Of a stretch of 64,000 bases of DNA, positions 17,666-25,323 are shown in pieces (position 1 is the stretch's first letter; each line of letters opens with the position of its first letter). Below the pieces are notes generated by a model, which saw nothing but the letters and a program-made list of their open reading frames with translations, was not told the DNA's origin and did no database searches. The position numbers and the translations under genes are program-made. This stretch comes from Actinoplanes lutulentus (GTDB taxonomy: Bacteria > Actinomycetota > Actinomycetes > Mycobacteriales > Micromonosporaceae). The stretch lies in the NCBI RefSeq assembly GCF_003259845.1, contig NZ_QLMJ01000006.1, positions 124,001-188,000 on the forward strand, given 5' to 3'.

Positions 17666-18442
17666 ATGGCCAAGCGCATCGAGGCGAGCAACGTCTCCTC
17701 CTACTACGGTTCGTTCAAGGCGATCGACAGCGTCTCGATGGCCGTCGAGCCGAAGACGATCACCGCCCTGATCGGCCCGTCAGGCTGCGGCAAGTCGACG
17801 TTCCTGCGGTCCATCAACCGCATGCACGAGGTGCTGCCGAACGCCCGCATCGAGGGCCGGCTCACCATCGACGACCAGAACATCTACGACCCGGACGTCG
17901 ACGTGACGGCCGTCCGTCGCATGATCGGCATGGTCTTCCAGCGGCCGAACCCGTTCCCGACGATGTCGATCTACGAGAACGCGGTCGCCGGCCTCAAGCT
18001 GAACGGCGTCAAGAAGAAGGCCGTCCTGGACGAGGCGGCCGAGAAGTCGCTGCGTTCGGCGAACCTCTGGGACGAGGTCAAGGACCGCCTCGACCGTCCC
18101 GGCGCCGGCCTCTCCGGTGGTCAGCAGCAGCGTCTCTGCATCGCCCGCACGATCGCCGTCGAGCCGCAGGTCGTCCTCATGGACGAGCCGTGTTCCGCGC
18201 TCGACCCGATCTCCACGCTGGCGATCGAAGACCTGATGTTCAAGCTGAAGGACCGCTTCACGATCATCATCGTGACGCACAACATGCAGCAGGCCGCCCG
18301 CGTCAGCGACAAGACCGGCTTCTTCTCGATCGACAAGACCGGCGACCCGGGCCGCCTGATCGAGTACGACGACACCCAGAAGATCTTCAGCAACCCCACG
18401 CAGAAGAAGACCGAGGACTACATCACCGGTCGCTTCGGCTAA
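17666..18442 (+). CDS. pstB: Phosphate ABC transporter ATPase
   Basis: The 258-residue ATPase drives the PstCA channel. Walker A is GPSGCGKST, the signature is LSGGQQQRL, Walker B is [13 protein letters not shown], and the H-loop is [14 protein letters not shown] 17666 is preferred to ATG 17657 because AGAAGG lies 9 nt upstream of the former and abuts the latter. No phoU lies directly behind it. A GC hairpin without a T-tract follows at 18499. Confidence 0.95.
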   Translation: MAKRIEASNVSSYYGSFKAIDSVSMAVEPKTITALIGPSGCGKSTFLRSINRMHEVLPNARIEGRLTIDDQNIYDPDVDVTAVRRMIGMVFQRPNPFPTMSIYENAVAGLKLNGVKKKAVLDEAAEKSLRSANLWDEVKDRLDRPGAGLSGGQQQRLCIARTIAVEPQVVLMDEPCSALDPISTLAIEDLMFKLKDRFTIIIVTHNMQQAARVSDKTGFFSIDKTGDPGRLIEYDDTQKIFSNPTQKKTEDYITGRFG

Positions 18443-18498
18443 GCCCTTTTTTGGGTACGCGCTACCGTCAGCGCCGTCATTTTCCGGCTCTGACGCCC

Positions 18499-18527
18499 GT
18501 GCCGCCGGCTCACACCGCCGGCGGCAC
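18499..18527. terminator. GC-rich hairpin between pstB and the convergent oxidoreductase
   Basis: Arms GTGCCGCCGG and CCGGCGGCAC with a 9 nt loop. There is no T-tract, but its place between two converging genes fits a terminator. Confidence 0.6.
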
Positions 18528-18549
18528 CGGCGTTCCCTCACGCTTACTT

Positions 18550-19527
18550 CTAGTAGTAAACGCCGATCTCCTCGCGCAACGCGTCGAGAAGAGCCATCAC
18601 CTCAAGCGTCGCCTCGTGGCTGACCAGCGGACTCTCCGCCTCCCCGGCCAGGAAGCAGCGCTGCGCCTCAGCCGCCTCGAACTGGTATCCGCTGCCTTCG
18701 AACGGGAACTCGAACGTCTCCGGCGCCTTGCCCGGCCGGTTCAGCACGAAACTGCGCGGAATGAAGAACCCCGGCGGCAGGTCGATCCGCCCATCAGTGC
18801 CGGTGATCGACGCCGCGTTCCGGCTCTCGCCGTTGATGCTGCAGGTCAGCGCGGCCACCGCTCCGGCCTCGTACCCAAGAAGCACCCCGGTGTTCTCGTC
18901 CACCCGTTCCGGCGTCAGATGAGCCCAGGCGTGCGCCTTGGCCGGGCTGCCGAGAAGCATGTGCGTCAGGTGGATCGGGTAGACGCCCAGGTCGAGCAGC
19001 GCCCCACCACCCAGCTCCGGATCACGCAGCCGGTGCGAGGCGTCGAACGGCCCCTGCAGCCCGAAGTCGGCGTGAATCGCGCTGACCCAGCCGATCGCAC
19101 CCTCCTCGACCAGCTCAGCGATCTTGCGAATGGCCGGGTTGCACCGCATCCACATGGCCTCCATGAGGAAGACCCCTTTGGCGCGCGCCGCCTGGATCAG
19201 CTGAGCCGTGGACGCCAGATCAAGCGTGATCGGCTTCTCGACCAGCACCGCTTTGCCGGCCTCCACGCAGAGCATCGCGCCCTCGAAGTGGAACGCGTGC
19301 GGCGTAGCGACGTAGACGATGTCGACCCCGTCGTCGGCGGCGAGATCCGCATAGGAGCCGTGCGCCCGCGCGAATCCGTGCCGCTGCGCGAACGCCTCCG
19401 CGGTAGCCAGGGAACGCGACCCGACGGCGGCCAGCTCGGCCCCCTCCACCAGCGGCAGGTCGGCGGCGAATGTGCTGGCGATCCCGCCGGGGCCGAGTAT
19501 GCCCCAGCGCACCTTCTGTCCGTTCAT
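18550..19527 (-). CDS. Gfo/Idh/MocA-family oxidoreductase
   Basis: The 325-residue NAD(P)-dependent dehydrogenase acts on sugars or related polyols. The Rossmann domain starts WGILGPGGIASTFAADL, followed by the family motif EKPITLDLAST (with the catalytic Lys) and the C-terminal domain with GGGALLDLGVYPIHL, which carries the conserved Asp and His. ATG 19527 follows TACGGT by 7 nt. It is divergent from the Nudix gene with 47 bp between starts. The exact substrate is unknown. Confidence 0.87.
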   Translation of the reverse strand: MNGQKVRWGILGPGGIASTFAADLPLVEGAELAAVGSRSLATAEAFAQRHGFARAHGSYADLAADDGVDIVYVATPHAFHFEGAMLCVEAGKAVLVEKPITLDLASTAQLIQAARAKGVFLMEAMWMRCNPAIRKIAELVEEGAIGWVSAIHADFGLQGPFDASHRLRDPELGGGALLDLGVYPIHLTHMLLGSPAKAHAWAHLTPERVDENTGVLLGYEAGAVAALTCSINGESRNAASITGTDGRIDLPPGFFIPRSFVLNRPGKAPETFEFPFEGSGYQFEAAEAQRCFLAGEAESPLVSHEATLEVMALLDALREEIGVYY

Positions 19528-19574
19528 GATCGATACCGTATCGCCCGAACCGCCCTCGGTGGCAGGATCGACCG

Positions 19575-20414
19575 GTGACCGACTCCCTTCCACCCGCCAT
19601 GCTCAAGCGGGCGCGCGAGTTCACCGGCCCGCCCGCGGCGGCCCGCCCCGCGGCGACGGTGGTCCTTCTCCGGCCTTCCGGTGAGGCTTTCCAGGTGTAC
19701 GTCCTGAGGCGCCGCACAACGATGGTCTTCGGCGGCGTCTACGCGTTTCCCGGCGGTGTTGTGGACCCGTCCGACCGCCCGTCGACAATCCGCGGCGACT
19801 GGGCGTCTCTGCTCGGTGTCCCGGAGGAGCAGGCTCATGCGGTGGTGGGAGCCGCGGCCAGAGAGCTGTTCGAGGAGACAGGCGTCCTGCTGGCCGCCCC
19901 GATCTCCGAGCCAGACCACACAGTGCCCACGCCTCCGCCGGCGCCCTCGGCAGACGGGGTGTCCTCGGCGGACGGCTTGACCTCGTCCGGCGGTGCTGAT
20001 TGGGAGGCCGACCGGGCAGCGGTGCAACGCCGCGAACTCTCGATGACCGAACTGCTGGACCGCCGGGGCCTCCGCCTCCGGGACGACCTGCTGGTGCCCT
20101 GGTCCCGCTGGATCACCCCGGAGTTCGAACCGCGCCGTTTCGACACCTGGTTCTTCGCCGCCCTGATGCCGGAATCCCAGGAAACCCGCGACGTATCAGG
20201 CGAAGCCGACCGAACAGCCTGGGTAGACCCATCAGCAGTAGCGGACCTGCCGATGCTCCCACCCACCCGCCACACGCTCGCCCAGATGGCAGCCTGCGGA
20301 ACCCCAGCAGGCGTGATCGCCGAATCAGCCCACCGAAACGCGGCAACCCCGGTCCAGCCCCAGATCAAGCTGACCCCAGACGGCCAGGCAACCTTCCACC
20401 TACCGTCGTCCTAG
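19575..20414 (+). CDS. Nudix hydrolase (large)
   Basis: The 279-residue protein contains a Nudix box spread over a long insertion: VYAFPGGVVDPSDR and, after about 25 residues, AAARELFEETGVLL, which supply the catalytic REUxEExGU. This split form is typical of actinobacterial NUDT19/acyl-CoA-diphosphatase-like members. The N-terminal RAREFTGPPAAARPAATVVLL and C-terminal MLPPTRHTLAQMA fit that family. A CAGGAT box 6 nt before GTG 19575 suggests a leaderless start. CoA derivatives are a plausible substrate. Confidence 0.83.
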   Translation: MTDSLPPAMLKRAREFTGPPAAARPAATVVLLRPSGEAFQVYVLRRRTTMVFGGVYAFPGGVVDPSDRPSTIRGDWASLLGVPEEQAHAVVGAAARELFEETGVLLAAPISEPDHTVPTPPPAPSADGVSSADGLTSSGGADWEADRAAVQRRELSMTELLDRRGLRLRDDLLVPWSRWITPEFEPRRFDTWFFAALMPESQETRDVSGEADRTAWVDPSAVADLPMLPPTRHTLAQMAACGTPAGVIAESAHRNAATPVQPQIKLTPDGQATFHLPSS

Positions 20415-21099
20415 CCCATAGCCGCAGCCCGTACCCCGCGGCTGGAGCCCATCGGTCAACGCCCCGCCCCAATCGCCTCCCCGCCCCTCGTCTCCGAGCG
20501 ACCAGCTCGCGCTCCCGGCTCCATAAAGCGGGCGCAGTGCTGCCGTAGGCGCTGGCCGGGCCGGGTCGGCTTGTGCTTGTGGCTCCGCAAAGCGGACATA
20601 GAACTGCCGCGAGCGCTGGCCGGCCGATGGGGGTGCACGGCGATCGGCGTCCGGAACGGGCTTGCGTGGACAGAAGCACACGCACGGCGAGGTTCGGGTG
20701 GATGAGGTCGCACGCAATCACTCGGTGCGACTTCATCCATGCCAGGGCCGAGACGAGGGCACACGGTCGCATTATGTGCGACTTCGTCACGGTCGCCCGC
20801 GGCTTGTGTGTGCTCGTGTTCAGGACACGTGAACCGGGGCACACGGTGGGCCCTGGATTCGCCCTCGCGAGAGTCCGGCCGGACGCTGGATTGAACCGAT
20901 CGGACCGGCCGGATGCCAGCGCAGAGCAGGACGCGCGTAAGGGCAGGACACGCGCGAGGGCAAGACGGGTGCAGGGCAAGAGGGGTGCAAGGGCGAGACG
21001 CGCGCCAAGGCAGGAAGCGGCTGGGCAAAGGGTGGCGGTGCGGGCGGGTGGCGGTGTGCAGGCGGTGCAAGCAAGCAGGCAGGCGGGTGGTGGCGGGCT
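20415..21099. other. Non-coding gap with short repeats
   Basis: About 0.7 kb without a supported gene. It contains a 43 bp imperfect direct repeat (20517-20559 and 20581-20623), two related hairpins built on GTCGCAC/GTGCGAC (20707-20731 and 20766-20782), and a purine-rich tract with GGGCAAGA-type iterations from about 20930 to 21090. Confidence 0.65.
20517..20623. repeat. 43 bp imperfect direct repeat
   Basis: Copies at 20517-20559 and 20581-20623 both begin GGCTCC, share AAAGCGG and end GCGCTGGCCGG. About three quarters of positions agree. Confidence 0.7.
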
Positions 21100-22104
21100 T
21101 TAGAAGAGGGGGCGGACCACCACGTAGATCAGGCAGGCGATCAGGGCTGCCGCCGGGAATGTGGTGATCCAGGCGATGACGATGTTGCCGGCTACGTTCC
21201 AGCGGACCGCGCTCAGGCGCTTCGTCGCTCCGACGCCCATGATGGCTGAGGTGATCGTGTGGGTTGTCGAGATCGGGGCGTGCAGGACCTGGGCGTTGAA
21301 GAACAGGACCGTGCTGGCCACCGTCTCGGCGGCGAAGCCCTCCGCCGGGCCCAGGTCGATGATTTTCCGGCCGAGGGTGCGGATGATGCGCCAGCCGCCG
21401 GCGTACGTGCCGAGGGCCAGCATCGTGGCGGATGCCCAGTAGACCCACTCGGGGATGTGCGTCGCGGAGCTCTGGTATCCACCGGTGTACAGCGCCAGCA
21501 CCACGATGCCCATCGTCTTCGCGGCGTCCTGCATGCCGTGGCCGACGGACATCGCGGCGGCGGAGAAGGTCTGCGCCAGCCGGAAGCCGCGGTTCAGTTT
21601 CCCGGGGTGTCCGCGGCGGAAGATCCACATGATGGCGACCATCATGATGAAGCCGAGGATCAGGCCGACGATGGGGGAGACGACCATCGGCACCAGCACC
21701 TTGGTGACGATGTTGCCCCACTGGACGCCGCCGAACGAGGCGAGCAGGGTGGCGCCGACGAGCCCGCCGAACAGGGCGTGTGACGAGCTCGACGGCAGCC
21801 CGAAGTACCAGGTGATCAGGTTCCAGGTGATCGCGCCGAGCACGCCGGCGAAGACGACGCCGAGGCTGGGTACGCCCACCGGCAGGCTGACGAGATCGTC
21901 ACCGACCGTCTTGGCGACCTCTGTCCCGAGGTGGGCGCCGACGAAGTTGCCGACGGCGGCCATGGCGAGCGCGACCCGGGGCGTCAACGCCCGGGTGCTG
22001 ACACTGGTGGCGATCGCGTTCGCGGCGTCGTGGAAGCCGTTGGTGTAGTCGAACGCCATCGCGGCGAGGATCACCGCCACGACGGCGATGAGCTGGGGGT
22101 CCAA
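21100..22104 (-). CDS. pit: Low-affinity inorganic phosphate transporter (Pit)
   Basis: The 334-residue transporter has about eight transmembrane helices. The PitA signature is present twice in inverted form: FDYTNGFHDAANAIATSVST near the N-terminus and FSAAAMSVGHGMQDAAKTMG in the middle, and GLPSSSSHALFGGLVGA. It imports metal phosphate with protons. It begins at TTG 22104, behind AAGGAG 10 nt upstream, and starts 3 nt after the DUF47 stop. Together the two form a Pit-accessory operon, complementing the high-affinity Pst system. Confidence 0.92.
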   Translation of the reverse strand: MDPQLIAVVAVILAAMAFDYTNGFHDAANAIATSVSTRALTPRVALAMAAVGNFVGAHLGTEVAKTVGDDLVSLPVGVPSLGVVFAGVLGAITWNLITWYFGLPSSSSHALFGGLVGATLLASFGGVQWGNIVTKVLVPMVVSPIVGLILGFIMMVAIMWIFRRGHPGKLNRGFRLAQTFSAAAMSVGHGMQDAAKTMGIVVLALYTGGYQSSATHIPEWVYWASATMLALGTYAGGWRIIRTLGRKIIDLGPAEGFAAETVASTVLFFNAQVLHAPISTTHTITSAIMGVGATKRLSAVRWNVAGNIVIAWITTFPAAALIACLIYVVVRPLF

Positions 22105-22107
22105 GGC

Positions 22108-22734
22108 CTAGGACTCCTTGACCGCGATGGTCTCGACGGTGTTCGCCACGTGTTCGAAGGCGTCGCAGGCGGCTTCGAGCTCGTCCACGACCTCCTTCAT
22201 CTTGAGCACCGTGAGAGCGTCGTATTCACCGGAGAAAAGACGGACGAGCAACATTCGGTACGCCCGGTCGCCGTCGTTCTCCAGCCGATTGATCTCGATC
22301 CAGTACTCCTCGAGGCCCTTCATCGAGCGCAGTCGCGGCATCGCCTCGGCGGTGATTTTCGCCTGCTGGTCGAGGACCGTCACGAGCTCGTGCATCTCGC
22401 GGGGCAGCGACGGCAACTCGGTGAGTCCGTAGAGGTAGAGCAGGTTGCCGGCAGCCTCCAGGTGGTCCATCACGTCGTCGAGCTGTGAGCCCAGCGAGTA
22501 GATGTCCTCTCGGTCGAACGGCGTGATGAAGGTCGAGTTGATCTTCTTGTAGAGCTCGTGGGTGATCGAGTCGCTGTCGTGTTCCACGTCGCTGAGCCGG
22601 TCCGACACCGATTGCACGTCAACGCCCGGCAGCGCCAGCTCGTTGAGCAACTCGGTGCCTTTGACCAGGTTGTACGCCGCCTTGGTGAAGAGGTCGTAGA
22701 ACGCACCCTCGACGGGACGGAATGAAAACTTCAC
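22108..22734 (-). CDS. DUF47/PhoU-like Pit accessory protein
   Basis: The 208-residue all-helical protein matches the TIGR00153/DUF47 family (PhoU-like). Features are the N-terminal KFSFRPVEGAFYDLFTKAA, LSDVEHDSDSITHELYKK and ALTVLKMKEVVDELEAACD. These proteins are nearly always cotranscribed with Pit and are thought to regulate phosphate uptake. A TAGCAT box about 47 nt before the ATG may be the promoter. It is not the PhoU that accompanies Pst. Confidence 0.9.
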   Translation of the reverse strand: MKFSFRPVEGAFYDLFTKAAYNLVKGTELLNELALPGVDVQSVSDRLSDVEHDSDSITHELYKKINSTFITPFDREDIYSLGSQLDDVMDHLEAAGNLLYLYGLTELPSLPREMHELVTVLDQQAKITAEAMPRLRSMKGLEEYWIEINRLENDGDRAYRMLLVRLFSGEYDALTVLKMKEVVDELEAACDAFEHVANTVETIAVKES

Positions 22735-22820
22735 GGCGTGGACCCTCTATCGACGGCTTTTTGTTGGATCTCCGCAGGGCATGCTATCGGTCCACGCTGG
22801 TTGACCCGTTCGCCACGGTC

Positions 22821-23765
22821 CTAAACGGTCTCGTGACGCCCGGTGACGTGAGGGCGGGGCGCCGGGCGGCGTACGGCCCGGACCGGCACGTGTGGCAGCG
22901 GCGCCGGGCTGGCCGGGTGCCTGCGCAGATGCTTCGCGAGTCCACTCAGATCGGTATCCGCGATGACGTCGACTCCGGCGGCGCCGAGTTCGGCCCAGAT
23001 CGCCGCCCGGGCCTTGCGGGAGCCTTCGGGAAGGCCTGAGATCCGTACGATCCGGCGGTCCTCGTGTGCGGCCCGGACCAGCGCGTGCAGCTGGTGCCGC
23101 TCCTCGGCGGTGATCGTGTCGCGGCCGTCCCAGCCGAACCGGCGGCTCCACGGCTCGCTGATCATCGGCGCGAGCAACGGCGGCGCGGAGCGGGTGCCGA
23201 GGTCGTCGAAGGTGCCCTCGGCGAACGCATACCGGTCGCGCTGTGCGGCGAGTAACTCGCGCACGTCGACGATGCCGGTGACCGTCACGGTCACCACGCT
23301 GGGCGTCAGCAGGCCGTCCCGGAACCGGCTCAGCAGGCCGGCGTGGTCGCGCAGCTGCTGGTCGAGCATCCGGTAGGCACGGAACAGCGTCTCGGTGTCC
23401 CGGCTCTGCCCGCCGAACTCGACGACCAGCCGGAACGGGTCCCGCTGGTCGCGGTAGAGCTTGCCGGCGCCGGCCTTGGCCCGGTTGAACAGCGGCGCGA
23501 GCACGAGGCGCCGCAGGGTCCGCCCGGGCTGCGGTGCGCCCGGTCCGAGGAAGAGTTCGCCGCGCGGTCCGGGGACCACCGGCACGGTCATCCCGGTCAG
23601 CCCGAGGCGCAGCACGCCGGGGAGCGGGTCGGTGTCGGTTTCCCGGAGCAGCGCGTGCCCGGCCGGGAGGCAGGGCCGGTTCCTGCGGCGCACGGCGACC
23701 GCGGCCGCGCCGCCGGCACCGGCGAGCCCGGCGAGGCTGCCCGCGATAGTCGCCACGTCCTGCAC
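22821..23765 (-). CDS. AIM6-like PI-PLC/GDPD superfamily protein, active site apparently lost
   Basis: The 314-residue protein has a short N-terminal hydrophobic segment, then a TIM-barrel-like region. The C-terminal half (SRDTETLFRAYRMLDQQLRD, FDDLGTRSAP, RFGWDGRDTITAEERHQL, AGVDVIADTDLSGLAKHL) resembles the AIM6-like branch of the PI-PLC/GDPD superfamily. The N-terminal region, where the catalytic HAHNDYEH-type loop should be, reads ALLRETDTDPLPGVLRLGLT and lacks the His and acidic ligands. It may be a non-catalytic homologue. The assignment is from pattern memory. It is divergent from the sigma factor. Confidence 0.55.
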   Translation of the reverse strand: MQDVATIAGSLAGLAGAGGAAAVAVRRRNRPCLPAGHALLRETDTDPLPGVLRLGLTGMTVPVVPGPRGELFLGPGAPQPGRTLRRLVLAPLFNRAKAGAGKLYRDQRDPFRLVVEFGGQSRDTETLFRAYRMLDQQLRDHAGLLSRFRDGLLTPSVVTVTVTGIVDVRELLAAQRDRYAFAEGTFDDLGTRSAPPLLAPMISEPWSRRFGWDGRDTITAEERHQLHALVRAAHEDRRIVRISGLPEGSRKARAAIWAELGAAGVDVIADTDLSGLAKHLRRHPASPAPLPHVPVRAVRRPAPRPHVTGRHETV

Positions 23766-23854
23766 GGTCCACCATCCGATACGTACGATTTGCGTGTTTT
23801 ATACTGTGGCATAAGTGATACCGGGAGCCGGTCATCTCGCGCAGAATTCCTCCT

Positions 23855-24778
23855 ATGCCGCCGCCGACCGGAAAGCCGCGCGCGATCTCGCCCGGGAACA
23901 CGACTGACGCAGCTGAGTTCGAGGCCCATCGCGCTTACCTCACCGCTGTCGCGTACCGGATGCTCGGCAATCGCGCGGAAGCCGAGGACGCCGTACAGGA
24001 GGCCTGGCTGCGCTACGCGCAGCAGACCGAAGAGATCAGAGACCCCCGGGGCTGGCTCACGACGGTCACCGCGCGCATCTGCCTGGACCAGCTCAATTCA
24101 GCCCGGGTACGCCGAGCCGCGTACCCCGGACAGTGGCTGCCCGCCTATTTCGTGGATCCGGACGCCGGCCCGGCCGAGCTGGCGGAGCTGGCCGACCAGG
24201 TGAGCGTCGCCCTGCTCGTGGTACTCGAACGGCTGACACCCGAGCAGCGGGTCGCGTTCGTCCTGCACGACGCTTTCGCGGTGCCGTTCGACGAGGTGGC
24301 GACGGTCCTGGACACCACACCGGCGGCGGCACGGCAGCACGCGAGCCGTGGCCGCCGTGCGGTCGCCGACGGCGGGATCAAGCACACCGCGGGGCTGGCC
24401 GAGCAGCGCCGGGCGCTCGACGCGTTCCTCGCCGCGGCGCAGAGCGGTGACGTGGTCGCGCTCGCCGCCGTGCTGGCGCCCGAGGTGGTCGCGATCAGCG
24501 ACGGTGGCGGCCTGGTCCGTACCGCGATCAACGTGGTGGGCGGCGCCGACAAGGTGGCCCGCTTCTACGCCGGGCTGCTCGGGCACAAGCTCGCCGGGAT
24601 CGCCGACATCCGGGTCGAGCCGGTGCTGGTCAACGGCGGTGCGGCGATGTTGCTGCGCGGCAGCCGGCCGGACGGTCAGCGGCTTCTCGCGGTGCTCACG
24701 GTCGCGGTCGACGAGGGCCGGATCACCGGCCTGTTCAACCAGCAGAACCCGGAGAAGCTATTGCTGGGTGACCTCTGA
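23855..24778 (+). CDS. ECF41-type RNA polymerase sigma factor (SigJ-like)
   Basis: The 307-residue protein has sigma-2 (residues about 20-90: YRMLGNRAEAEDAVQEAWLR), a GQWLPAYF linker that resembles the ECF41 WLPEP motif, sigma-4 (LTPEQRVAFVLHDAF, ATVLDTTPAAARQHASRGRR) and a SnoaL-like C-terminal domain ending NPEKL, the ECF41 NPDKL motif. In ECF41 the C-terminal domain itself regulates activity, and the typical partner is a carboxymuconolactone decarboxylase-like gene, which is not seen beside it. A TATACT box lies about 50 nt upstream. Confidence 0.88.
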   Translation: MPPPTGKPRAISPGNTTDAAEFEAHRAYLTAVAYRMLGNRAEAEDAVQEAWLRYAQQTEEIRDPRGWLTTVTARICLDQLNSARVRRAAYPGQWLPAYFVDPDAGPAELAELADQVSVALLVVLERLTPEQRVAFVLHDAFAVPFDEVATVLDTTPAAARQHASRGRRAVADGGIKHTAGLAEQRRALDAFLAAAQSGDVVALAAVLAPEVVAISDGGGLVRTAINVVGGADKVARFYAGLLGHKLAGIADIRVEPVLVNGGAAMLLRGSRPDGQRLLAVLTVAVDEGRITGLFNQQNPEKLLLGDL

Positions 24779-25267
24779 GAGGTGCTTGCGGTGATGCGTG
24801 GCGAACGGCTCGGTGCCGTCGCCGAGCGCCGTGATCAGCTGCCGGGCGGCGGCCTGCGCGTTCACCACGACCTCCTCCGGGTAACCGAAGGCCCGGCGGT
24901 GTTCCTCGAACTCGTCCTCGTCGCGAAGCTCGACGACGCCGGTCTCACGGCGGCGGACCGCGTCCAGGTCGAGGTCGATGATGTGGACCGTGTCACCTTC
25001 CCAGCGCGCCGGGGTGGTGATGTCGCAGTAGACCTCGCTGGTCCGCGGCGGCGGGTTGAACATGCCCGTCCACCAGGCGTAATGCGGGATGAGCAGGACG
25101 AACGGGATCTGCTCCACCGATGGCCGGCCGTGGTAGACCGACGGGGTCCCGCGCGTCACGCCGACCCAGATGCCGAGGTCGTCCTCGGCCAAGCGGCGGG
25201 CCGGGTAGTCACGATGAGCTGATCCGTCGTACTTCGTGTAGATGACCCGGACCATCTCGCTCGGCAT
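24758..25267 (-). CDS. DUF402 family protein (FomD-like)
   Basis: The 169-residue protein carries the DUF402 core: VYCDITTPARWEGDTVHIIDLDLDAV, then VVELRDEDEFEEHRRAFGYP. The conserved Asp/Glu cluster is likely metal-binding; relatives include FomD, a nucleotidyl-phosphonate hydrolase, and nucleoside tri/diphosphate hydrolases. ATG 25267 is preferred over the longer frame because TAGGGT lies 7 nt before it on the minus strand. Its end overlaps the sigma-factor end by 21 nt. Divergent from the helicase gene. Confidence 0.8.
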   Translation of the reverse strand: MPSEMVRVIYTKYDGSAHRDYPARRLAEDDLGIWVGVTRGTPSVYHGRPSVEQIPFVLLIPHYAWWTGMFNPPPRTSEVYCDITTPARWEGDTVHIIDLDLDAVRRRETGVVELRDEDEFEEHRRAFGYPEEVVVNAQAAARQLITALGDGTEPFATHHRKHLSEVTQQ

Positions 25268-25311
25268 GAGGTGCACCCTAGCGGTGGTCCGGTTCTGTCG
25301 GTGGTGGCGGG

Positions 25312-25317
25312 TACGGT
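25312..25317 (+). promoter_or_regulatory. Leaderless -10 box (TACGGT) of the helicase gene
   Basis: TACGGT ends 6 nt before GTG 25324, with no ribosome site between them. It faces the TAGGGT box of the divergent DUF402 gene. Confidence 0.5.
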
Positions 25318-25323
25318 TCCTGC

